From Reclinomonas americana ATCC 50394 (Eukaryota > Jakobida > Jakobea > Jakobida), in NCBI GenBank assembly GCA_048213135.1, contig PS015098.1:1-52370 (forward strand): a DNA stretch of 52,370 nt, read 5' to 3'. Positions within the stretch are counted from its first letter, which is position 1. Each line of letters opens with the position of its first letter. This document shows, piece after piece, positions 32,351-47,971 of the stretch. Position numbers and translations under genes: made by a program. The notes under the pieces are model-generated. The model searched no databases and was not told the DNA's origin. It saw only the letters and a list, made by a program, of their open reading frames with translations.

Positions 32351-33917
32351 TCCCCCCGCTCCTCCGCCCCACCCATCGTCCCCGGCGCCGCCGTCGTACC
32401 CTCCTCCAACACTCGCCTCAACTCCTCCTGCTCACTCAGCAAGATGGAGGGCGCCGACAGCGAGGCACACTATGCCTCGCACGAAGTCGGCGGCTCCGAG
32501 GTGCTCTTTGTGGTCCTCCTGCAGACGCCGGCGGATCCCGAGTTTGCGCAGCGTGTGCTCGACATTTTGTGGCGTGAGTGTGAAGAATGGAGGTGGGAGA
32601 GCAAGGTGGAAGAGCTCACTCAGCGTATTGTGTGTGATGCAGGTGCACTGATGTACTTTGGTGGCGACACGGACTTTTCGGTGGCCTCGCGTGCGGACGG
32701 TGTGAAGCGACAGCTTGCCGTTGCGTCGCACGTACCGTTGTGTCGTGAAGAGACCGCATCTCATCGACTCATACTGCGACAGGGACTCGGAGAGTTCCTC
32801 GACGGCGTGTTCGGGCCGGATGGTGGTGCATTCGGCGCCAACATCAACGGCATTCTACCGTACACCCGCGGCGTGTCGCTGGATCGCACGCTCTGCAGTG
32901 AACTGGAGACGTACATTTCGTCGCTGGCCAAGCTGTCGGGCACATCGATGGGAGCGATCTTCCTGCGTCAGGAGTTGGTGGTGTCGACCGAGGCGTGGTG
33001 AGTGGGAAGAGAGAGGGGGAAGGGAGAGAGGGGGGAAGAGGGAGAGGGAGAGAGAGGGAAGAGGTAAAGAGAGGAGAATCATTCGCGTGTCATCTCTCTG
33101 TATCCTCTGTGCACTACTTCGCCAAATTTCGTCATCGTATGCCTTCGTTGCAAGTATTTGAGAGGTGTCCTTCTCTCCTGTTTTGTGCATTTAGCTTCAC
33201 CGTATGCTGCATGCGCTGAAGTTGTCTTGCGCCTGCGTTGCTCTCCCTCTCTCCTGTTTGTGCATTCTATTGCACCCTGTACTGTGTGCTCTTTTGTCGT
33301 TGTCATGCCGTAGTGGCTCTCCTGCCATACGGGTCGTTTATTTTCTCTCTCTCTCTCTCTCTCTCTCAGTTTCTCTTTCAGATTCCTTCTCAATCCGTGC
33401 TGTTATTTTGGCATCGTCACTCTGGCCATCGTGCGTTGTCTTCCTCTCTCCTGTTGTGCGTTTGGTTTTACTCTGTGCATTTTCGTGACGATCTGCTTCA
33501 TTCCTATTGTGTTTTCAAGCCAGTGCTCCCATCCAGTCACCTTTCCTTTCAACAAGGCTGCGGTGAATTGTTGTGAATTGAACTGATCTCCACTGTGCAG
33601 GGACTCGCTGAGTGAGATCGAGCGCTTCCTGTTGTGCCAGCACACACGATCGTTGCCCGACGTCACCTGCTACGATCATCCGATTTACTTGCCGCTCTTC
33701 AACCCCAAGGTCTTGGCTGCCGCTGTGCTTGCGATCCCCTGCACTCGTTGACTCACGATTGTTTATGCTTGTGTTTGGTGTGTCCATCTCTCTGTTTTCT
33801 CTTCTTCTCTCTGCTTCTTTGCACCATCTCTCTCGCTCCTGTTTTACCTGCTCCCATGCTTCTCACTTTCTCTCTCTTTCTCCTGTTCGTCCACTGGGTT
33901 TCTTCCTCTTCCTCTTG

Positions 33918-33958
<41 letters not shown>

Positions 33959-34161
33959 CTCGTCTCTCTCTCTCTCTCTTCTTCTTCGTTCGTTCTACGT
34001 ACTCGCCACCTACTCCTCTTCCTTCTTCTTCTTCTTCTTCTCTCTCTCGCACTCGTNNNNNNNNNNNNNNNNNNNNCTCCTCGTTTTACCTTCGTCTCCC
34101 ACTGCTTCTCACTTCCTCTCTCTTCTCCTCGTTCGTCCACTGGTTCGTTCTCTCTCTCTTG

Positions 34162-34198
<37 letters not shown>

Positions 34199-35647
34199 TG
34201 ACTTGCACTCACTCTCTGTCCATTTTTCTCGTTGTCACATCGGCCCACACTTCTCTTCTCGTCTCTTATTTGCACTGCACGCATGCATGTCTCTTTCTCT
34301 TTGCTTTCCTCGTCCCTGTTCTTTGTATCTGCTTTCTCTTCTCTCTTGTCCTCTGCGTGTGCAATTCTTGTCTTCCTTCCCTATTTCTCTTTATCTCGTT
34401 CGCTCACTTCATCCTCCCTCTCCCTTCTACCCTGTTTCTCTTCGTCTCCTTGCTCTCTCTCTCTTCCTCCCCTTCGCCTTCTTCTCCTCCGTATCTTACA
34501 CACACCCTCTTACCCTTTCCCTCTCCCTGCTCCCTTCCTTTATCTCCTATCCACGCTCCCCTTCCCCTTCTCACTTCCCCTTCTCCTTTCCCTCCGCCTC
34601 TCTCTCTCCCTCCCCTTCTCCCTCTTTCTCCCCTTTCCTTCCCCTCTCCCTCTCCTACCCCTTCTCCCTTCATCTTCCCCTTCTCCCTTTACCTTCTCCT
34701 TCCCCTTTCTCTTCTCCTTCTCCCTTGCGCAGAGCCCACTCCGCTTCCTCGTGCTCAAGCTCACAGCCTCCTTCACCGTGGCCATGGTGTGCAGTGTGCA
34801 AGCCGACATTCAAGAGATTCAAAACAAGGTTCGACCTGCGTCAACTTGTTTGCGCCCAATCATGCGCACTCACCACTCCTTCCCCTCGCCCCCGCAGCAC
34901 GCCTACGCCGTGTTCAGCATTGGGTTCGACACCCTGCAGGCCGTCGACGCACTGTGCGCCAACATGGGGCTGCCGTCGGCGTTTGGCAGTTTGCCAAACC
35001 CCAAAGGGTGAGTCCTTTTTTTTTCGGAAGCAAGTGGCATGCAGATGCTGACTCCTTCTTTTTTTTTCCACCGCACAGTCTTCTGGTGGTCCACCACACC
35101 TCACAGAAAGTAATGATGCGCGTCGTTAACCACGACGGCGAGGTGGCGTCCACGATCAGTCGACGAGGTTCTCCCGTTTCCCCTCCCTTGCATTGATATG
35201 TGTGTGTCACTCTCTCACTTGTCCTTCTTGCAGCGGGAACCACCTCATCACCCAAGTTTGCGGATGTGGCGGCCATTGAGAGACTACTCACGCGCTACTA
35301 CTGGCACGTGCGGTCGCTGTTCTCCGGCATCAGGACGCAGTCGGCTTACTGTCTCATGGAGGTCGGTCATGTCGTTCATTGTCTGCTGTTGGAGTTGTGC
35401 GTCGCCTTATTTCCTCTCTCTCTCTCTTCCCCAATAGGATCACGTCTTGTGCTGCTCGCTGCGATCGGGTTTCGAGGTATACGTATGTGCACCGGCACAC
35501 GCCTTCCGTGAACACGACCTGGAGAGGTTGATGGAGCAGATCACGGTCGACTTGTTCACCATTATGCACATTCCCGAACGGCGCGACAGATCGGGAGACC
35601 CCCTGTCGTCGGTGCCGGTCGTTGGCGCCGGTCCCAGTGGATCGTGA
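32351..35647 (+). CDS. FUZ: Fuzzy planar polarity effector (FUZ), exons 2-9
   Basis: FUZ is a CPLANE-complex subunit needed for ciliary transport and basal-body function. Exons are 32351-32573, 32643-32997, 33601-33709, 34733-34828, 34898-35007, 35079-35167, 35234-35361 and 35438-35647. With exon 1 (30742-31059) they add to 1638 bases, 545 residues plus stop, with every phase consistent. Family-type blocks are VGGSEVLFVVLLQTP (first longin domain), FLRQELVVSTEAWDSLSE, CYDHPIYLPLF and RFLVLKLTASFTVAMVCSV (middle domain), then LLVVHHTSQKVMMRV and the closing ITVDLFTIMHIPERRD. It is longer than the human protein (418 residues), mainly because of low-complexity sequence where exon 1 meets exon 2. 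Introns 1, 3 and 4 are long and CT-rich. Confidence 0.85.
33160..33480. repeat. Degenerate minisatellite in FUZ intron 3
   Basis: The motif CTCTCCTGTT(T)TGTGCATT occurs three times at roughly 90-200-base intervals (near 33172, 33250 and 33430) with partly similar flanks. Confidence 0.6.
33835..34200. repeat. Direct repeat of about 240 bases in FUZ intron 4, split by a gap
   Basis: The order TTTTACCT, GCTTCTCACTT, TTCGTCCACTGG, TTGTCTACTCTCTC appears first from 33841 and again from 34084, on either side of gap 34057-34076. Confidence 0.75.
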
Positions 35648-35739
35648 TTACAGTAGCAGTGAAAATATAAGAGTCTTTTTTCTTCATTTCATTGACAAAA
35701 AAGGGCGTGTGGGGGGGACTCGACGACGTGCTGCTGCTG

Positions 35740-38700
35740 CTACTCGTACAAGTCACCCTCCAAGTCAGCATCCTCGTGCTCCGCCACTGGATATCCAGCG
35801 GCGGCCGGCAAGCCGTACACCGATTGCGAGGAGTAGGCGTCTACCACGTGCAGGTGACGGAAGCCGTCTGCTCGTTGGAAAGAGGGAAAGATATGTTAGC
35901 GATGTAGGCAGTCGACATCACGAGGCAAAATAGCACGCACTGATAAAGTTGGTGAGGTCGACACGCGGCAGGTGATACTGCGCGGCGGCGAAACCGCTTC
36001 CGCTCCCACCATCGCCATACCCACCGTGGTACGACACACGTCCGCGACCGCGCTGAACGGGCTCCGGCGCACACACACGCTGCAGCTGGGTGTTGAGGTT
36101 CTCCATGGCCTGCAGGAACACATGCGGCCTCTCCGCCGACACGCCCAGCGCCATGTTCACTTGCGACTCCAGCTGCACCAGATTCGTGCGCTGCTCGTCG
36201 ACCATGCGGATGTCGCCTGAGCGCGAGGAGAAGGAGGGGTGAGACGAACTGAACAAAATATCGCGCACTCTCTCTCTCTTTCCTCCCCGGCGCAACTGCT
36301 GGCCTTGGCCGCCCTAGCTGCGGCAATCTTGTCCAGCGACTCCAGCAACTCCTGTCGCTTCGTACGGATCATCTCCTCCAGCTGGTCGAACTGCTGATTC
36401 AACTGTGTGCGCGCACGTGTCAGGCGAAGGGCATTCATTCGTCATCGATAACGACGGAGGGACGGACCTTGGCACGGGTGGCTGACAACTCTTCAGTGAC
36501 CGTCTCGGGAACACGCTCGCACATAATTGTCTGCTTCTGCAGTGCCTCCATCTTGGTGGTCAGTTGCGGAAGCTGTTCATGCGCGCGTGTCACAGGTCAG
36601 ATTATCAATGAATGACAGAAATGACAAGCATGGCTGGGAAAAACAACTACCTTGCCGTGTGTTTGGTTTGTCAGCGGCTGAATTGCGTCCTCGTAGAACA
36701 CGCAGTTACTGCGGGTAATACCCTTGCTGCAGCACATCCAGTGAGCAACCGAGAGAGAGGCAGCGAATGCAGCAACAGAATACGCAACGAAAACACGCAT
36801 TCGTCGCACAAGCGTGAGCACTGGTCCAGATCGAAGAGCATGAGTTCCTTGTTGTGCTCCTCACACAACAAGAGCTCCGTCTGCGAAGACGCGGTGAATA
36901 TTCGTGGACAACACTCCTTCCCTCCTTTCCCCCCTCGAACCTCGTCTTCGACAGCCAGCAACTCCTCCACCGACATGGTGGAGCGCTTGGATTGCTGACG
37001 GCGCACAGACTTGACAAAGCTGAGCACACTCGCGCCAGACGAAATGGTGGAGACGGCAGAGCACCAGTTGCACTGCGCCACGTTGGAGTGCAGCGGGTAC
37101 ATGCGCAGCGCGCAGGACTTGCAGAGGGGGTGCGGCGCGGCGCACGCCGGCAGGTGCACGTAGTCGTCCACCAGCACCTCCTTGCAGACAATGCATTGGA
37201 GGCGATCCGCGGTGGAGGTCGGCGAGGCGCTCTGTGACTGGCTGGCGTGAGAGCAGGGGAGAGGGAGACCAAGACAAGGAGGGGTAAGAGCTGCGTGTGT
37301 GCGTGCGTCAGTCTCTCTCTCTCTCTACGTGTACGTGTGGGAGAGAGTGTGTGAAGAGAAAGGGGAAATAGACTCACCGACTCGGCAGCCACAGTGGCGG
37401 TCGGCGAAGCACTCTGTTGGAGCACCACAAGGTGAGAAACGATACCGACTCGCTATCATGGCTCGGCACATACCTTGGGCGGCGTGCGGACCTGTGATGA
37501 ACAGCGAACGATGCGGTGAGTACAGAAATCGGAGGAGGAGTGTATACGTGCAAAAGCGAAACATACCGTCTGCGTGATAGTGCCGGAATTGACAAGGAGG
37601 CAGGCGAACAGAGTGAGAACTCGTGACAGGAGGGATGAGGGGAAGCAGGGAGAGGAGACACCTTTGGCGGGCTGGGGGACTGCGGGTAGACAATGATGGT
37701 GAGCCATTGTTGCAATGCAGACAAGAGAGCTGTGAGACAAACCTTTGTGTCGGCGGCCACCGTCTGTTCGTGTAAATAACAAAGACTTTGTGAGGGAGAG
37801 ACTGGAAAAGCAAGGAGAGAACAATTGACACGCGGTACGAAACACGAGGCGGAGAAATGCTCTGCATGCCGTGCGCTTATGAGCAACGCACGAGACAAAG
37901 ACGGTGACGGAAGAGATACTCACCACTGGTGACTTGGCGACTTCCGACGGCATCAAGCTGCGACAGTGAGTGATGGTGAGACGTGCGGAGGAGCGTACGA
38001 CAAGCGACAACGCGATGCAACACCTGTCCAATTCGCGAGGCGACGACGACACCGGCGGTGGGGCCATTTCCGTATCGCCCTCCACCTCCATCAGTTCCGA
38101 CTCTGCCTCCTCCTTCTTGTGCGTGCGCACCTCGGGGGAGTCGGCGGCAACGGCAGACACCGTGCCCACCGCCCGGCTGCTCTTCTTCTTGTACTTGCCC
38201 TTCAGCTTCTTGGCGGCCTCCAGAGCGCGGGCCGTCTCCTCCTCCGATGCCGCAGGCAGGACCTCCTCGTCGACAGGCTGTGCACCTGCGCAATGGAGGA
38301 AGGGTGGGAATGGGGAAAGGGAATGGGGAAAGGCGGGGAACAAGAGAGAGAGAGAGAAAAGACAGACTAGAAAATATTCCGGTGTCCTCCTCTTCTCCTT
38401 GCTTTCTTATGACTCAACATTGTGACACACGAAGAGAAAGATATAAAGATGAGAGAAGAGACAGAGAGAAAGCACAGACATTCCTTCGTGTCTCTCTATT
38501 CGCCTTTCTTTCGCACTATCATCATTGACGAGACATGAATAAAGAGACACAAGGAAGTCAGAATCAGGCAGGCCAGACAAACAACGACAAGAAATCGTGT
38601 CCTTCTCTCTTCTCGTCGCTTTTCTATGACTTAACATTGTGATACACGAAGAGAAAGATATAAAGATGAGAAAAGAAACAGAGAGAAAACACAGATATTC

Positions 38701-40032
38701 CTTCGTGCTTCTCTATTCTCTCTGATTTCTCATGACTCAACATTGACTATTCATGAAATGTCAGACAGAACAACAAGATTTCCCTGCGTGCTTTTCTATT
38801 CTCCTTGCTTTCCCATGATTTCCACATCGACGAGACATGAAGGGGAAGACACAAGAGCGAAGCAGGAAGGCCGGACAGACGCGTTCTTCTCGATCCCCCT
38901 TGCATTCCCATGACTTCACATTGAAGTTGCATGAAGGGGGATGAGAGAAGAGACAGAGAGAAAAGACAGTTATTCCTTGGTGCTTCGCACTCTTTCCTCG
39001 TTTCCTCATGGCTCGTGGCTGGGGAAGGAACGGCCAACGAAGGAAAAAGAGAGAGAGAGAAGAGACAGACATACCAAAGAGAAGGTAATTCATGCACGTG
39101 CTTCTTTCTCTCTCTCTCTCTCCATTCTCCTTCACCTCCAGGTGATATCTTCCAGTTCAGCAACTGAATCGACAACACGAGCTTTCTCTCTCACAAACAT
39201 GCAGTCTTGCTTTTCCCTTGCGCAGCCTGCGAATCGACGACACGGAAGACACATATTCCTGCATACTTCTCTTTCTCTTTACCGCTCCACGCACCATATC
39301 GAAGCGGAACCTTTGCAGGCAGCTTGGGCTGCTTGTGCACCATACCGCCGCCCTCAAACTCCTGCCTCTGCAGCTCCTGCGCCATGAGATACGACGGATC
39401 GCTCTCGTCAATCTCCGGCGCCGCAGCCTCTTGCAGTTGCTGTGAGAGAAGATTCAGCACAAAGACACAGCAGTGGCTCTGCAACGGTCAGCCACGCACG
39501 TCTTGCATGTCGAAATACGCCTGGACTTGATCGGCGAATTCCTGTTCTGTCAACGTGCCCGCATCCAGCGCCGCGTGCAACGACTCCAGTGTCACCTCCG
39601 GCGCAGGCTGTGACTGCGCCTGCTGCATGGCCTGCTGCAGCGCGCTCAACAGATCATGATCATCGGCGGCCACGCTGGGTGGAGCCAGAGGAGGCGGAGG
39701 AGGCGGCGGAGAAGCTGTGTACTGCGCCACCGCCTGCTGAAAGGCATCCAACATCTCGGCAGTCGGCGGTTGATACGAAGGTGGCGGCAACATAGGGACG
39801 TCCTCCGATGCACTAGCACCCATCCACTTGCTGATGGCCTGCATGAAGTCGGGCGGAATCTGTGTTATGTAGCCTGTCACGTCAGACAAGCCAATGGATT
39901 GCCGGCGGGAAATTACAGCGCAACTGGTTCCGCTGCTGCTGCAGGAGGTGCAGGAGGAGGAGGAGGAGGAGCAGAATGCTCGTCAACTTCCATAGAAGGT
40001 GGTGGTGGTGGCGAAGAAGACTCGTCCGACAT
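35740..40032 (-). CDS. RING/B-box/coiled-coil (TRIM-like) protein
   Basis: The gene begins MSDESSSPPPPPSMEV at 40032. Early exons are Pro-rich with an acidic helical part (LHAALDAGTLTEQEFADQV, MAQELQRQEFEGGG) and a Lys-rich block (AAKKLKGKYKKKSSRA, about 38200). A row of tiny exons follows at 37378-37763. The RING-like domain is at 37231-36941: CIVCKEVLVDDYVHLPAC, HPLCKSCALRMYP and CNWCSA. A B-box-like segment (CEEHNKELMLF, CSRLCDEC) comes next, then coiled coil (LNQQFDQLEEMIRTKRQEL, VDEQRTNLVQLESQV), ending at 35740. Proteins of this plan are usually E3 ubiquitin ligases. Introns at 39924 and 36296 start GTTGCG and join in phase. A long repetitive intron at 38288-39294 leaves open that the first three exons belong to a different gene. 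Confidence 0.6.
38400..38985. repeat. Minisatellite in the large RING-gene intron
   Basis: ATGACTCAACATTG, then AGAGAAAGATATAAAGATGA and CATTCCTTCGTG, recur at about 38408 and 38630, with shorter, more diverged copies near 38730, 38815 and 38910. Confidence 0.8.
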
Positions 40033-40461
40033 GATCCTGAGAGGACGACAAGCACAGTTCAAAATTGTCAGATGCACACCTTGGAAGAAAGAGCACGACA
40101 AGCACACACAGACACGGAGAGAGGCAAGCACACACACACGCACAGACAGAGAGAGAAAAAGGAAACACGCGGCTATTTTTGTCACTGCTCATCGAGACGA
40201 GCAAGAGGCGCATGCACAGGCGCACAGAGAGCAGGAAAGACACACACGCACACACTCTCACACTCCGCTCACACACCGCTCACTCGTTGCAAAGAATAAA
40301 ACACAACACAAAATGCAACATGAAATTTCATGTCGAGGTCGACATCGACTCTTTGTTTGTGTTGGTGGATGCACCGCGTGAGCATTCTTGAGCGACACGT
40401 GTCTCCGCCTCCGCCTGTTTCCTCTGAGTCTGCCTCTGCGTCTGTTGTTTGTGTGCAACCA

Positions 40462-44029
<3,568 letters not shown>

Positions 44030-44058
<29 letters not shown>

Positions 44059-44425
44059 AGTTGGCATTCACCAATGCGATGGAGTCGATATCGATGTCGA
44101 CAGCGAACGTAAAGCGTTTCTGTCGATTGTGTGCTGCTCCTTCGTGCACTTGCATTCTATTGTTGGCATGCTGCTGTCGATGGTGCTTCGACCGGTGTCA
44201 TTCGTAGAGTCGACCTTCACCAATGCAATGGAGTCGATATCGCTACGATGTCGAGCGAATTCGAACAAGAAGCGTTTCTGTCGATTGTGTGCTGCTCATA
44301 CGTACACTTGCGTTAGATTGTCGGCATGCTGCTGTCATTCGAAGGGTCGATTCGTCGTGAAGTCGACCTTCACCAATGCAATGGAGTCGATATCGATGTC
44401 GAGCGAATTCGAACATAAAAGCTGT
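44030..44425. repeat. Three-copy repeat overlapping the thiolase stop codon
   Basis: GTCATTCG..GGGTCGA and TTCACCAATGC(A/G)ATGG recur with spacing of about 150 bases (near 44028, 44198 and 44335). The first copy contains the last codons and TGA of the thiolase; the others are 3' flank. Confidence 0.85.
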
Positions 44426-44478
44426 GTGTTTTGTCGTGTCGTGTTTGTCTTTCATCGTCCTCGGAGAGCACACGCACA

Positions 44479-45517
44479 ATGGCCAACCGCCTTCCATCGA
44501 CACCGCCCGCTCGCTACCTGCGCTGCTCAGTGCTGCACATGGAGGATCCCGAGCTGGTGCGCCATAGTGGACCAGTGAGAGCGCCCATGGTGTTCGCCGA
44601 CGACTACCGAGAGGGAGAGGAGATAATCGTGCGTGATAGCCTGCAACTGCACGGCAACGAGTTGCCGACAGTGTACACCGATCGCCTGCAAGTGCAAGTC
44701 GGCGATGTGCTCAACCTGGGCGGCTATCGCGAGTCTCGCTCGTACATTATCGGTGCGTGCGTGTCTGTCTCTCCTCCACACATACTCTCTCTTCCTCTCC
44801 TCACACGATCGTGGTCTCACACACACACACAGGCGACGGCTTTCGCGTGTTCCTGAATCCGGACATTGGCTCCTCCGGCTACCTCACCATCCCGCTCGCT
44901 GTCTCTCGTCTCTTCCGCAACGCGGTGGAAAAGTACTCCGAGGTGGAGTGGTCGTACATGGAGGTGGCGCAGGACGACGAGTGGTTGGTGGAGCGCCTCG
45001 GCGGAGTGGCGCCTGCCGAGTGGCGACTGGTGCTGAGCAGCGACGGTGGTGGCGGTGTCACCGACGTGACGCTCTTCACGCCCGACGACCACGAGCACTC
45101 GTTCGACGCCGACGACCCGGACGTCACACTCGGCTTCATGCAAGCGTACGTGGCCGCGCGTGCGCGCCCGCAAGTCTCGATCAGCGTGTCGGTCAACCTG
45201 CAGGGCGCCGAGGTGATGCGAGCGTTCAATGAACGCCATCCGACACCGGCACAAGTTGCGTGCGCGCCAAGCAGCGGTAGTGTTATGAAAGGCATGTGCG
45301 ACTCACCTTCCGCTCCTCACACCAGCAAATGCCGCCGACGCTGGACGCCGAGTGGTCGTGTCATGCAACCGGCGGTAGCGGCTCCTCCGTCAGTCGCAAC
45401 AGTCGCTTCCGTGTGACGGGTCCTCTCGACAGGCTCGACGAACAGCTCGCCGTGCTGCAAGAGTGGAGTGTGGGGTTCGAGGAGCAGATCACGGTGCATC
45501 ATGGCGTTCAGTACTAG
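44479..45517 (+). CDS. Unknown 295-residue protein
   Basis: Exons 44479-44752, 44833-45254 and 45326-45517 sum to 888 bases and join in phase. The second intron starts GTTGCG. The protein starts MANRLPSTPPARYLRC and is rich in predicted strands (EGEEIIVRDSLQL, LQVQVGDVLNLGGYRESR, VSISVSVNLQGAEV), with an acidic middle (DDHEHSFDADDPDV). There is no signal peptide, no membrane segment and no motif I recognise. It lies about 420 bases downstream of the thiolase on the same strand. The continuous frame across three exons supports a real gene; the function is unknown. Confidence 0.7.
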
Positions 45518-45525
45518 TGGCGATC

Positions 45526-45815
45526 GAGGTAATATACACAGCCAGGACCATAGTGAGCCGTCCGGTACCGTATTTACTAGTACGTATACTGGGCTTTCCT
45601 TCCACTTCACCGTCCGGTGCCGTATGAGTTGCCAGCGATTCCGATGCCGTCCGGTCACTCATCACCACCCAAGTCTTTGTACGGCACCGTAACCATTCTT
45701 CTGCGCCGCCGGACGGTGCCGTCCGGCTACTCACCACTCCCGCGAGTCTCCGAACGGCACCGTCACCAACATCCTGCGTCACCGCTGCGAACGGTGTCGC
45801 GAGAATGCATGAATG
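45526..45815. repeat. Cluster of GGTGCCGT palindromic repeats
   Basis: CCGTCCGGT(A/G)CCGT, ACGGCACCGT and GGACGGTGCCGTCCGG occur at least six times in both orientations within 290 bases just after the stop of the preceding gene. Confidence 0.75.
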
Positions 45816-47800
45816 GCAACCTCACACATCACGCATCACCACTCGAGCCCAGCCATGCACGTGAGCATTGCGAGGCCACGACCATTGTCGCTTCGTGATC
45901 ACTCTCCAGCGTAGCGGCCAGCGGCCAGCGTGCCATCTTCTGCATGTGCGCTGCAGTGGTGTGGTGCTTGTGTTGATGCATCTCTCGCGCCACAGTCGCA
46001 TCCACTGTCGACGTGGACGAGCGGTTGCCATGCTCTTTGCCACACTGTTGTGGATGGCTGCTGCAGCAGTGCACCGCTGCCACTGTTTCTTTGCGAGTGA
46101 GCATTCTGCCATTCCAGTGTGATCAACCAACGACTTGTCTCTTGTTCGCTTGCATGTGCGCGCAGAAGTCTGTCTCCGTGTGCCAGGTGCACAGAGTTGA
46201 TCCGTGTGCTGTCCCTCTCTGACCATGTTCGCTACTCACGCTGCGTGAGCCTCTGCCGTCTTGGCGTGGCAAGTGAGGTTTTTTGTTGTTTGAGCATTTT
46301 TCCGATGTGCTTCCTTGCTCACCCTTGTTCATGCCTGCGCACCCTTGCGTCGAGACAGGCTTCTCCAGCACACACTCAGTGATGCATGTGAGAGTGGCCC
46401 ACTGTTGATGCGCGTGTGCCGTGCCACGTCGTTCCCATCGTGTGAGTGATGACTTGTTTGTTTGGGCATTTTTCCGAGCATGTCACTCACCGAAGAGGCC
46501 GTCGTCTGTAGCAGCACAGTGAACCACTCTGCGTCCTTGGTGCGTGCCTTGCTACCTGCGAGCTCGTGGTGACGCACATCATGCATGATCTCTTTGAGGT
46601 TGGGCTGTCGTGGTGTCCTCGCACACATCACATCTCATTTGAGCACTGGTAACCTCTTGCGCCATCTGTTCTCTCTCTCATTGAGCAGCATTGCTGCAAT
46701 TCTCGGCATGAGCGATCGGTGTGACTGAGCCTCTTTCCAGGAGCCCTCATTGTATCTGGCCGTCACCTTCACCGCAGCGTCGTCTTCGTTGTTGCGTGTT
46801 GACACCGTTGCAGTGCCACTCGTGTCGTCGGTATCCATGAGTAGTGCGTGCTCCCGGCGACTGCGATGTGCGCCGTGGTGTGCTAATGTGTGGCAGACAT
46901 GTCACATGCATATGGTGCTGTCTCCGTTCTCGTAATGAGGTGAGCAAAAGCTGTGAAGTGCCATGTGCTGCATGATCACGGTTGGTTGACACTGTATCGA
47001 AGTGGCTTCTTGCTCAATCGAGCAACAGCATTGACGATGGTGCATTCGAGGAACCAAGTGGCACAGATAGTACATTCGGTTTGATGGTGAGTCTCACTCT
47101 CTCTCCTCTCAGTCCTCGTGCTGTATTTGATGCACAGATGCATTGTGAGACACTGCGCTCTGTACGACCTGCACGTTCTCATGCGATGTTCGCCGTGCAG
47201 ATACTCGCTCATCTTCGTGGAGGCTCTGTGGAGTTCGTTCACGGCTGTGTTTCAAGACTTGACTGCATCGCTGCCGAATGACGGGTGCTTGCGTCTCCGC
47301 TTGGCGGTGGAACGACTGTTTACGATCGTGCCCAGACTTGCTTGCGTAACGCTGTCGCTGGATGGCTCTTTGCCGGTGCTGCTGCCGAGCTGTTACAAGG
47401 AGAATGTCGACCTCGTCTTGTGACTGTCATGCGGAGGTGCTGGATCCTTCTGGAGTGGAGCTGGATTGTGCTAGCAGTTCGTGTGCCACCGATTGCTGGG
47501 TGATGGATGCTTCTCGTGATCGGGGGCGCTTCCTGTGTCAACACTGCGCGAAGGACTTCACGAGTTTCCGACTCTGGCGTTTTTATTTGTTTTTTCTATA
47601 ATAGAGCATTTTGTATGAGTATGAGTGAATCCATGGAGTGTGGCACCTGTAGTAGATGGTGGGTGGTGGGGCGAGGGAGTACATGCAAAACGGAGCAGGG
47701 GCGGGGGCGGGGGGCGGGGGCAGCCCCGGCTGAAAATGGGCACCGTACCCCCGCGGGACAGTCCTGGCTGTGTATTTATAGCCGTCCCCAAAAAACTGTG
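45816..47800. other. Stretch without a convincing gene
   Basis: Frames at 46982-47503 on the plus strand are open for 70-100 residues in several registers but lack clear splice-consistent linkage or family features. A similar phrase, GTTGTTTG(A/G)GCATTTTTCCGA, occurs twice (46284 and 46456). A G-rich run lies at 47695-47725. I cannot support a coding call. Confidence 0.5.
47773..47780 (+). promoter_or_regulatory. TATA-like box
   Basis: TATTTATA lies 26 bases before the ATG at 47806, in a GC-rich setting. With a short leader this would fit a core promoter for the gene starting there. Confidence 0.4.
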
Positions 47801-47805
47801 AGAAC

Positions 47806-47884
47806 ATGAGCGCTGGTCCTTCCAACACTGACACAGATGCTGGTGCCAGCGGTGAGTGCGGTGTGTGTGTGTGTGTATGTGTGT

Positions 47885-47971
<87 letters not shown>

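Noticed and set aside
46982-47503. Candidate exons with MVDTVSKWLL and similar frames
   Set aside because: Several overlapping frames are equally open, splice phases do not agree, and no family features are visible.
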